Shown: positions 1 through 8,800 of the stretch, in pieces
Position numbering within the stretch: position 1 is the stretch's first letter
Layout: every line of letters begins with the position of its first letter
Made by a program: the position numbers and the translations under genes
Source of the DNA: Chrysomallon squamiferum
Taxonomy: Eukaryota > Mollusca > Gastropoda > Neomphalida > Peltospiridae
NCBI GenBank assembly: GCA_012295275.1
Contig: CM022666.1
Coordinates: 3,391,116-3,401,115, forward strand
Reading direction: 5' to 3'
Length of the DNA: 10,000 nt
Notes under the pieces: generated by a model
The model's database searches: none
What the model saw: the letters and a program-made list of their open reading frames with translations, nothing else
What the model was told of the DNA's origin: nothing

Positions 1-190
1 AAAAATAATTTAATTTACAAGAAACAGTGAAATAAAATAATATTTTTAATCTTTAATATTTTTCTATTTATTTTTTCACTTATTATTATTTTTTAATTTA
101 CTTACTTATTATTTATTTAATTTATTATAATCATAATTATTACTATTGTTATTATTATTATTAGTAGTAGTAGTAGTAGTATTTTCAAAC
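1..190. other. Nitrobindin intron 5 part, AT-rich with (ATT)n/(AGT)n
   Basis: Low-complexity sequence with an ATT run near 145-163 passing into (TAG)n to about 180. No coding segment matching the nitrobindin C terminus is seen on the minus strand, so the remaining exon or exons lie outside the window. Confidence 0.75.
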
Positions 191-295
191 CTTTGTAGTT
201 TTTGGAGGTTTGGAAAATGTCATTCTTCCAATTGTGTGTGATGTTGTTTCTAACTTCTGTCCATTTACCTTCACCTTCCTCCATTTCACAAACTC
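191..295 (-). CDS. THAP4-like: Nitrobindin coding exon 5, one base extra
   Basis: The acceptor ttattttag is followed by GVCEMEEGE in frame with exon 4. After one surplus base near 269 comes VNGQKLETTSHTIGRMTF and then SKPPKTTK. Human THAP4 reads VEEGEVNGQEL through the same point without a break, so the two halves are clearly one exon in two frames. The exon is 105 nt; the phase requires 104 (or 107). The break lies in the near-repeat gaaggtgaaggt. The donor gtttga is weak, but a stop follows directly in the second frame, so the exon must end about here. Confidence 0.86.
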
Positions 296-425
296 CTAAA
301 ATAAAATAAAATAAAATAAATCATAACTGATAACTTTATATAACAAAAATGGAATATTGATTTATTATTATTATTATTATTGGTATTATTATTATTATTA
401 TTATTACTTTTATGATTATTATTAC

Positions 426-480
<55 letters not shown>

Positions 481-1931
481 AATTACCATTGTTTATTGAA
501 AGCAATTTTGTTGGTGCCAGGCTTTTATTATTATTATTATTATTATTAAGTGCTGAATAACAAAATGTGATGTGAAGTAATTTTTCTGCATTTTTTCATG
601 GTCAACTGTACTGATTTAAAAAAAATTAAATAAAAAACAGCTCGGTCCAAAAATTAAATAAAAGAAAAGTGTTTTCAAAATTAACGTGTATGTAATTATG
701 TCACACTGACTGAAAGAGAAAACTGAGACATAATACGTTGATAAATTACCATTGTTATGAGCAGAAATGAAAGCAATTTTGTTGGTGCCAGGCTGAATCC
801 TGATGAAACCGGATTCTCTGTGCATGGGTGCCTTAGTTCCCTTTTTCCAGGCACCAAATCTGAAATATTAAAAAAAAATCAGTGAATACTAATAACAAGA
901 TACACTGAGATACTGTACTATATAACTTTAATCATTAACATACAATGCTAAGATTATTAATAACATAATATTCAAGTAGGCATTTCATTCAACATACAGG
1001 TTGACAATATTTTGTTTTTCATCTGAGTACAGGAACAAATTCTTCTTCTTCTTCTTCTTCTTATTTTTATTATTATTACTTGTATTATTATTTTAGATAT
1101 AATGATTCAATTCAATAGAATATTTTCTCATTTAATTATAAGTAAGTAATTTTTAATTTGGCAACAGCAAAATAATTAAATTATCAAATTAACCATTTAT
1201 TTTCTGAACAAAAAATATAAAAAATCACTAATATTAATATCTAGTATTTTAAAACTGCAAATTTGTTAAAATAAAGTTTTTATGAAAAGTAAACTATTCT
1301 AAAACTTACTTGTAATGTTAATCTGTAACAACAAATAAATAATAAAAAATTTGCTAATATGTACATGTGAATCTTCATATAAAATCAGAGATTAAGTCAA
1401 GCATTGAAAAATGTCAGCATATTTTATTTTTTTAATTTAATTTAATTGATTTATTTATGAAATATATATATAAAAAAAAAATGAAAACTGTACATTTGGT
1501 TTCATTTATTTTACTTTACTTTACTTTACTTCATTTTATTGTTTTTATTTTATATATTTTCTTATTTTTATTTTAAATTTATTATTATTATTTTTGTTAT
1601 TTATTTATTTATTTATTTAGTTATTTATTTTTTTTTTATTTTTATTTTTATTATTTTTTCATATTTTAAGGATTTAAGTAAAAACTTACGCAAACTGTAT
1701 GTTTGGTTGCCCAACATGAAAAAACTCCAACTCCTCTCCATAATTAAATGACTCAATTGATGGAAATTTACCCTCACCATCCTCGGTTTCAGAGCGCCAT
1801 TTCCCTAGCAACCAGGACAAGGGTGCAATCATTTCATGCATTTTTGGATCTCCTGGTAAAAACAAAACACATGGAAAAAATAAAATAAAATAAATAAAAT
1901 AACAATAATAATAGTAATAATAATGATAATA

Positions 1932-1989
<58 letters not shown>

Positions 1990-4086
1990 GTAGTAGTTGC
2001 AGTTGTAGTAGAAGTTGTATTACTAGAATACTAAATAACAATTTTATAACTTATACATAAATAAGTAATAAGTAATAATAAGTAATAATAAACAATAACA
2101 ACAATTAAAGCTGTCACAATTTTAAGAGGTTTTTTTTCTCTTTTTTTTTGTTTATACCTGAACTCATGATTCTTTTCTGGATAACACCAGCTGAAATACT
2201 TTTCTTTAGAACACTGGTTAGTCTCTGAAATAAATAGATAAATAAATAAATGAATAAATAAATAAATGAAGTAAATAAATAAGTAGGTAATAATGCAAAT
2301 AAATAAATAAGTAAATAAATGAATAATGAATGAATGAATGAATGTTAATAAATTCAGTGCATTTTCACACTAACACCATAACAGTTATTTGCAGTTAGTT
2401 ACACACACACACACACAATCGCACAAAGTATCTCACACATACACACACATACATACTATCATACATACTCTTACATATACACATACACATATTAACAATA
2501 TAACTTCTAACAAAAGCCCTTATTTTGGTGTTCAGACCTTAAATTTTTATAAATTAGTTATGAAAAATTGGTTTGAATTCTAAGTATATTTAGATAAGGT
2601 GCTAAAACTGTCTAATTGAAAAGTTTTGTCAGACTATAAATAAAATGTTTGCAAATATACTTTATAAATATTTCATCCATAAATTTCCAGAAACTGTAGG
2701 TACAAAATGTGTACAAGATGAATTTTCTTTCTAATGTTCATTTTTTTTTTTTTTTTTTTTTTATTGCATCATCATCCTATTGTTACTGTTGTCGTTTAAT
2801 TTTATTTAAATAATGTTGTTAATTTAATTGACATAAAGTTCTACGTGGAACAAACATTTTAATGCATTTATTTTGTTTATTTCAATCTAATAATGTAGCG
2901 CTAAAAAAGCTCTAAACAGTACAACCGTAAATTCGCCACCTGTTGGCCTAACATCATATTCTGATTCTCATTTCATTGTTGATAGTTATTTCTCTTTGTT
3001 ATGATAACATTTCTCTTATTTACCGCTGTGAGATAATGTCATTCAACACAAGATATATACGGTGCTACTAAAGTAAATTGGAATAATTCAAAATATCCGT
3101 TTCATCGATATACTTACAACAAATATCTCCTTTATGGGATAAAGATATTCCTCGACGATCTCAACTCATTCGGCCCTGACCTAATTTAATTCACATTCAG
3201 TTGTCCTGGTAAATTATAGTATGTATTAAGGCGCGTTAAACCATTAACGTTTTATAATGTGTTAGTTTATGAAACATTGTTACATTAATCTTTTCTTTTA
3301 ATTATGACTGTGAATTAATGTCCAAAAACGATCGTAAATGAATTTGAAAAATGTTCACGCTTCACTGATTTTAATTTGTATTCATTTGTTTCAAGTTAAG
3401 TCGATTCGAGTTTTATTTACTGTTGTTCAAAAATAAGAAATTTCAGTATTACTATCAATCGAGCTATAATTTTATTTTTCAATGGAAATAATAGCTACAG
3501 AAACGGTGCACACACAATAATGCATCTGTGCGTTTTTAGTGTTATAATAATTATTTACATTAAGGTAAAGTGGGTATAGATATATTACCACCATATTAAG
3601 TCGACACCCAGAAGAAGAAGAAAAAAAACACAAAAAACCCCCAAAAATAACAACATTAATAATAAATAAATAAATGAAAAATATGAAGAAAATGAGGGAA
3701 ATTACTAAAAAATAATATTTACGTTTAAATTCCTCCAAGATGTATGAGCATTCTATTTCCTTCCCTCAGCAAAAAGGAAAACATTTTAATATTAATTTTA
3801 AATGAACTGCTAAAGCCAAAAAACCGTTAAATTAAAAAAATCTAAAGACATTTATACTCTGATATATTTTTGCAATAAGTGGTTCATTGATAAAATAAAT
3901 GATGCAAAATAATATTAATGAAAATTTGAAAGCTATCACTATCAGCTATGTGAACGTGACTTTTGTAGAGAATAAAAAACAGCATAATTAATTATCGCGA
4001 AAACGTTTGCACATACACAGGCTCCAGAAAAATAATAGATCCAGTTTCTGTTTCAAATAAAAATGAAAACTCACCGAGACAAACAT
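191..4086 (-). CDS. THAP4-like: Nitrobindin (THAP4 C-terminal domain family), five coding exons, 3'-partial, one frame break
   Basis: Nitrobindins are small beta-barrel proteins that bind ferric heme b and are known to bind NO and convert peroxynitrite to nitrate. Reading leftward, exons 4086-4075, 2224-2158, 1852-1690, 859-750 and 295-191 join in consistent phase. Key blocks match human THAP4: APLSWLLGKWRSE at the barrel start, HVGQPNIQFAF, KAPMHRESGFIRIQPGTNK, IAFISAHNNG and VCEMEEGE, then, after a one-base shift, VNGQKLETTSHTIGRM and FSKPP. No THAP zinc-finger exon is seen, and an in-frame TAA sits directly before the proposed first ATG, so this appears to be a stand-alone nitrobindin. The C-terminal strands and the heme-ligating His lie beyond the left edge. 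The first 26 residues are basic, without acidic residues, and resemble a mitochondrial presequence. The core identification is firm; the N terminus is less so. Confidence 0.92.
361..549. repeat. (ATT)n microsatellite, interrupted
   Basis: Long ATT runs at 361-480 and again at about 524-549, split by the exon 4 copy. It lies in the nitrobindin intron between exons 4 and 5 and creates low-complexity Tyr- or Asn-rich reading frames. Confidence 0.97.
478..523 (-). repeat. Partial duplicate of nitrobindin exon 4 tail plus donor
   Basis: Bases 478-493 match 741-756 and bases 497-523 match 768-794. The 11 bases between them in the original are replaced by three in the copy. The copy therefore holds the last bases of exon 4 and its gtaatt donor, but no acceptor. 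It sits between two (ATT)n tracts in the intron downstream of exon 4. It cannot act as a normal exon by itself. Confidence 0.9.
750..859 (-). CDS. THAP4-like: Nitrobindin coding exon 4
   Basis: A 110-nt exon encoding FGAWKKGTKAPMHRESG, then FIRIQPGTNKIAFISAHNN. PMHRESGFIR..P.TNK matches the human THAP4 PMHRECGFIR block nearly residue for residue. The acceptor is atatttcag and the donor gtaatt. The last 54 bases, with the donor, have a partial copy at 478-523. Confidence 0.94.
860..1689 (-). other. Nitrobindin intron 3
   Basis: AT-rich intron with a (TTC)n run at about 1039-1062, a (TTTAC)n run near 1508-1531 and a long TTTA/T-rich tract from about 1530 to 1670. I saw no further conserved coding segment. 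Confidence 0.8.
1690..1852 (-). CDS. THAP4-like: Nitrobindin coding exon 3 (barrel N-terminal half)
   Basis: A 163-nt exon encoding DPKMHEMIAPLSWLLGKWRS, then ETEDGEGKFPSIESFNYGEE, then LEFFHVGQPNIQF. The PLSWLLGKW block and the HVGQP..F block are diagnostic of nitrobindin/THAP4. Acceptor tttttaccag and donor gtaagt are canonical, and the split Ala codon links to exon 4. Confidence 0.94.
1875..1986. repeat. (AAT)n microsatellite in nitrobindin intron 2
   Basis: AAAAT units followed by a long run of AAT/ATA, nearly pure at about 1930-1986. The minus-strand Leu-rich ORF here is simple sequence. Confidence 0.95.
2158..2224 (-). CDS. THAP4-like: Nitrobindin coding exon 2
   Basis: A 67-nt exon, open in the frame that leads into exon 3, encoding RLTSVLKKSISA and then GVIQKRIMSS. 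The acceptor is tttatttcag and the donor gtataa. Five basic and no acidic residues occur in conceptual residues 1-26, with Arg22-Ile-Met then Ser-Ser, a pattern compatible with presequence cleavage. Met24 has A at -3 and could serve as a second start that yields a protein lacking the presequence. Confidence 0.75.
2226..2345. repeat. (AAAT)n/(GAAT)n simple repeat
   Basis: Imperfect AAAT units grading into GAAT/GAATGAAT at about 2318-2344. On the minus strand it supplies the T-rich tract before the nitrobindin exon 2 acceptor. Confidence 0.9.
2399..2492. repeat. (AC)n/(ACAT)n simple repeat
   Basis: CA-rich tract with a pure run near 2400-2417 and mixed cacata/catac units after it, inside nitrobindin intron 1. 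Confidence 0.9.
2493..4074 (-). other. Rest of nitrobindin intron 1
   Basis: This holds a 22-base T run at 2741-2762 and AAAT-rich sequence near 3655-3680. Bases about 2890-3260 are less repetitive, with CpG dinucleotides, but I could not assign them to an exon or a known element on either strand. The minus-strand 88-codon ORF at 3472-3738 is compositionally AT-driven. Confidence 0.6.
4075..4086 (-). CDS. THAP4-like: Nitrobindin coding exon 1 (start codon, 12 nt)
   Basis: On the minus strand, ATG TTT GTC TCG runs to a strong donor, gtgagt, at 4074-4073. It joins exon 2 in phase 0 to give MFVSRLTSVLKKSISAGVIQ. The codon immediately before ATG is an in-frame TAA, so no longer protein can start in this exon. 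T at -3 is a weak start context. The alternative is that translation starts at Met24 in exon 2 and this exon is untranslated. Confidence 0.6.
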
Positions 4087-4558
4087 TTAATGATTATGTC
4101 TGAAGATGACGTTTTCTTTAGGTTCCAAAGATGTTTCTGATGAAACACTTCGGAACTTTCCGATGTTTAAAAGTATATTGGCGAAAACACTCGATGAGAT
4201 GGACGGACTGGTTCGAACGCTGTACCACGATTTGTGGTGCATTTAATGATTAACATTTAAGTGTAATTTACAGACCTGAATATTTATACTTTAAAAGAAA
4301 GGTGGTTCTTCTTTTGTTTTTATTTTCAAAAGAATTATATTTACTTTTATTTAATTCTTAATTCATCCTCAGTTAATGAAATTATTATAGTACTGTAAAA
4401 AAAAAAAAATAAAAAAAAAATCTTCCATAAGGATCTTTGTGACATATATTTTCATTGGGTACGAGTTTCCGTCTCTATATTTAGAAACTAATCGGAAATA
4501 TTGTGGCAATGGATATTATACACATGCGCAGTTGTAATGTTTTTATTTTGACAAGGAA
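4087..4558. promoter_or_regulatory. Putative bidirectional promoter between nitrobindin and ATG4
   Basis: This segment separates two divergent start codons. It has little microsatellite sequence and more CpG dinucleotides than the flanks (for example in 4107-4222 and 4459-4530). Visible motifs are a half CRE, tgacgt, at 4107-4112, several CGGAA/TTCCG ETS-like cores (around 4150, 4159 and 4494) and an NRF1-like half site, catgcgca, at 4523-4530. No clear TATA box can be called against the AT-rich background. Transcription starts are not determinable from sequence, and part of the segment is likely 5' UTR of one or both genes. Confidence 0.6.
4537..4551 (+). other. Possible four-codon uORF before ATG4 start
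   Basis: ATG TTT TTA TTT TGA ends seven bases before the ATG4 start codon. It matters only if transcription begins upstream of 4537. Another out-of-frame ATG lies at 4509. Confidence 0.3.
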
Positions 4559-4571
4559 ATGGATTTCGATG
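4559..4571 (+). CDS. ATG4B: ATG4 coding exon 1 (start codon, 13 nt)
   Basis: This tiny exon encodes Met-Asp-Phe-Asp plus the first base of an Ala codon and ends at a good donor, gtaaga. The start context is favourable (G at -3, G at +4). Joining it in phase 1 to exon 2 gives an N terminus whose distance to the conserved Phe19-Pro20 equals that of human ATG4B, which is the main reason for choosing this start. Any 5' UTR extends upstream to an unknown point. Confidence 0.82.
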
Positions 4572-5203
4572 GTAAGACGATATTATGAAACGATAACATC
4601 TGTGATTCTTCGTTAAGATTAATATTTTAAACTACTGCTTATTTTTGTAATTATTGTATTATCGTAACTATTTAAGCAGGTCGCAAGTTCGTCAAACAAA
4701 AACTTGTATAACAGGATAACAAAACTAAATAAATTTCCGTTCTTCAAAACTTCAGCATTTATGATTCACTGTTCAATTAATTATTCGGTGCATAGATCAT
4801 TGTTGTTGGAACATCATAAAATGATAAACAAAAATACATAAATATTTACAGTTAAGAGCTAAGGTCATGAATATTTTAATGATTATGTGCATACAGAAAT
4901 CAGGTTTGAATTTATTTAGTAAAGTATTGGCAGGACAGTGATAATGAGCCCAACACTCTTGTCCCCGTTGTCCTAATCTTACACAAGCTAAGTCAACTAT
5001 CTTTGCCTTAGGGCAAATTAAAGTTACGATTATTATGATTGATATATTCTCTGCTCCTTAGTGAGGACTTGTTTTTCTTTTGTAGAGCAAATAAAACTAT
5101 ATATCACAAAATAATGTGTGTGTGCGTGTGATATTATTGTTATGTACATTAAAACAAAGACATAATTAACTGTTATATACAAAAATAGGACTATTTATTT
5201 ATT

Positions 5204-5251
<48 letters not shown>

Positions 5252-5791
5252 TAATTTAACAGTATAGGTATAAATTTAGCAACATGAATTGTATTACTGG
5301 TTATATCTGTATAATTATGTATATGTATACATGTGAATGTATTAATGTATGTTTGTGATTTAATGTAATGTTATATGTATGAAAGCGTATTTTTATGTCT
5401 ATCTGTTGGTATACATATTTTAGATTTTTCAGCTACATTTACATATGAGAGCGGACCTCTTCAGTATGAAGAATTTCCAAGAACAGAAGAGCCCCTGCAT
5501 ATCTTGGGAGAAAAATACAGCACACTTTATGGTACGTGCCAACACCAGATTTATGTCACCTGTACATTACATTTATTTACGATTACAAAATTTGATGTCA
5601 TATATACACAGAATTAAGCAACAACACCCCCAACACATACATACACACACATACACACACACACACACACACTTGCACACACATCTGTACATACAAACAC
5701 ACATATGACACACACAGTACATATAGGCTCTAAATGGTTAGCATTAAAAGTGGTATTTATATGTATGTATGTATCATTGTATGTGTGTTAG

Positions 5792-5839
<48 letters not shown>

Positions 5840-8800
5840 GGTTGACTATAAACTATATTAATTTCCCTACATTTTCAGATTTTTGGGTTAATATTCTTAA
5901 TAACTGACGTCAGTCTGTTTACGTTACTACATGTAGGTTAACAGCTGATGTTACTGTGTACCACAATAATAAAAAAAAGTAAAGTGTCATGTGCACAGAT
6001 TGATGTGATATTTGAAAATAAGTCGGACAAATTAACAATAAGCCAGACAGTAGATTACCAAAGGAACTGGATTATCTTTATTTAGTGATATACCAGGATT
6101 ACTGCATCACATTTGTGACTGGATTACTGATGTCTAGAATAATCAAATCATTTAACTGGATTACAAAAATAGATTAGTGATGAAACTGTAGTATTGTGGA
6201 CAGATCAGTGATTAAACTGGATTATTGACTTTATAGATTAATAATTGAACTGGATTACTGATTAGATTAATGATGGAACTAGATCATCTGCAAAGAGATT
6301 AGTCACTGAACAGGAGGAGTATTAACTGCAAGAACAGCATAGTGATATACCTGGATTACTGGTTTTCAGATTAGTTATGGAACCTGGCTACAATAATCAG
6401 ATTAATAAAGATTAATTTATTTTGTCTGTATATGTGTGTGTATGTATGTATATATTTATTTATATATTTTGTGATACTGTTATGCATCTATGTTTTATAA
6501 ATAATTATATAAGTTAGATATGTTGAAATATAATGGCCATATTTTATAAATTTGTGAATAATACAGATTTTCTTTTTTAACATTTGTATTTTTAGACATG
6601 GAAGAATTGAAACATGACATTTGTCAAGGCTGTGGTTCACATATAGAAAAAATTTCCCACCCATAGGTAGGTTTAAATAACAGCAAAAAGTAATTTTATG
6701 ATTCAAAAAATAATTAATAAATAGTATCATACTGTTAATAGTAGATATATAGTTGTATTAATAATAATAAAAATTGTAGCTATATTTTAATATAGTAAAT
6801 GTATTTTCTGTTTAATACTATTAAACTGTTATGACTTTTCATTTCATTATAATTATAAATGTGATTTGTTAAATTATATTTTATTGGGTTTCATTTTATT
6901 GTAATATTTTTAACTTAATTTTATTTGTTCATGTATTTATTTATAATTTTTTAATTATTATTATCATCATCATCATCATTACTACTACTACTAATGTTTT
7001 TTATTTTATTTTTTTATAGGAGGCAATGGTCCTTCTTCAGATCAGGGGTGGGGCTGTATGTTGAGGTGTGGTCAGATGATGTTGGCAGAGTCACTTCTGT
7101 TGAGACATCTGAGTCGAGGTTCATAGTTTTATTATTATTTTACTGCATTTAACTGTTATTACTTTGATTATAATTTATTTTTTATTTATTTTTATTTATT
7201 TTTATTGTTATAGCTGTTATTTAATTATAGCTATTGTGATTATTATTAATATTTTATTATTTTTGTCATCATCATCATCATCATTATTGTTATATTTATT
7301 TTTATTTTTATTAATTTAGTAAATACAAATAATGTAATGAATTTATCATTTGTAATTGAATCAAACAAACACAACATTTTTTTCACCTGTATATTTAAGA
7401 TAGAATCAGATGAAAATCAGTTTTATAAATAATGTGTTAAAGGAGACTATGAATGTTTGTTCAGCTTTGAGGTAAAGATACTTAGTCTCCTTGCTGAAGA
7501 TATTAATTCAGAAAAAATGTCCATGGTAAGGAGGGAAAAATATATTAATAAAAAGAATCAAACAATGGATACTGTTAAAAGATATGTCTGTTAAATTAAT
7601 TTTTGTAGAGTGCAGGTTTTGTATAATGTTTATATGAGAGTAAAGCAACTTCATGATCATCTGTTGTTTTCATCTCATGAAATTTCATCTGCAAGCAGCT
7701 CACAGAGGGGAAAGCAACTTCATGATCATCTGTTGTTTTTATCTCATGAAATTTCATCTGCAAGCAGCTCACAGAGGGGAAAGCAACTTCATGATCATCT
7801 GTTGTTTTTATCTCATGAAATTTCATCTGCAAGCAGCTCACAGAGGGGAAAACATTTATCTTAATATTTGTTAAACTATAAAATGAATAAAAATAATATA
7901 CTGTTATATTTTTTAAACTCAAAACTGTATAAAACAAAAAAATGAGAAAAAAACACGTTATTCGACCAAACCAACTTTCTTTTAATTCAATGTGTGGTAT
8001 TTATGTCTGTTTGTGTGTATGTGTGTGTGTGTGTGTTTTTGTGTGTTTGTGTAGATGTTGTTTACTATGCAGAGTGGCGCTGGGACAGACTCAAGAACGA
8101 CAGCAGCTACTGGAAAGTTTTAAAAATGTTCCAAGACAAAAAGAGCAGTGTGTATTCCATACATCAGATTGGTGAGTTTTGTTTCATTGTGATATTCTGT
8201 TCTTAATAGTTAAATATCTGCTGTAATAAATAGTGAATTTTTTTTTTTTATATATAAGAACATAATTGTGAAAATTTATACCAGCTACACACTGTTGACA
8301 TAAAACATATATACGTTTTTGTATAAAACACACACACACACACACACACACACAAAACACATTACACACACATATATATCTATATATATATAAAAATACA
8401 TAAAATATTGATGTATATTTACCTATATTCAGATATGAACATACATGTTGCATAAACAGGTATACATATACACACACATACACACAACAGACACACACAC
8501 ACTCACACACATGTACACACAAACACACACACACACACACACATACAAACAGGTATATAAACTGACACTGTCTTTATCTGTAAGCTGCTTTTAAAAAGAA
8601 TCCCCCCAAAAAATGCAACTACCAAAATGTGCTTTTGTATGATAACATAATAAAGACAACATTTATGTGAATGTTTCCATCATCTTTCCCTGCAACAACT
8701 ACAACTACTACAGCATCTTTTACAGCTTCAATGGGGGAGTCAGAGGGAAAGGCTGTAGGGCAGTGGTTTGGACCAAACACAGTTGCTCAAGTTTTAAAGT

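Noticed and set aside
286-560. Poly-Asn and poly-Tyr ORFs on both strands
   Set aside because: They are translations of the (ATT)n microsatellite; only the minus-strand exon 5 sequence at 191-295 has homology, in other frames.
2741-2762. 22-base T run as the tail of a minus-strand retroposon
   Set aside because: No recognisable element body or target-site duplication flanks it; a plain homopolymer explains it.
3472-3738. 88-codon minus-strand ORF between exons 1 and 2 of nitrobindin
   Set aside because: The composition is AT-driven with no recognisable domain; it lies in an intron.
4210-4220. ggttcgaacgc resembling a tRNA B box
   Set aside because: No A box at a suitable distance upstream and no cloverleaf could be drawn, so it is treated as chance within the promoter segment.
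6622-6626. Programmed -1 frameshift in ATG4
   Set aside because: No slippery heptamer is present at the switch point, ATG4 genes are not known to use one, and the neighbouring gene shows a similar indel, so an error or mutation is simpler.
7642-7848. CRISPR-like array
   Set aside because: The 69-bp units are directly adjacent with no unique spacers, and the context is an animal intron.
7596-7937. 113-residue minus-strand ORF with three 23-residue repeats, and overlapping plus-strand ORFs
   Set aside because: The 69-bp unit is divisible by three, so several frames stay open at once on both strands; it lies inside an ATG4 intron and matches no family I know.
8184-8540. Cys/Val-rich minus-strand ORF
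   Set aside because: It comes from (CA)n tracts in intron 5 and has no homology signal.
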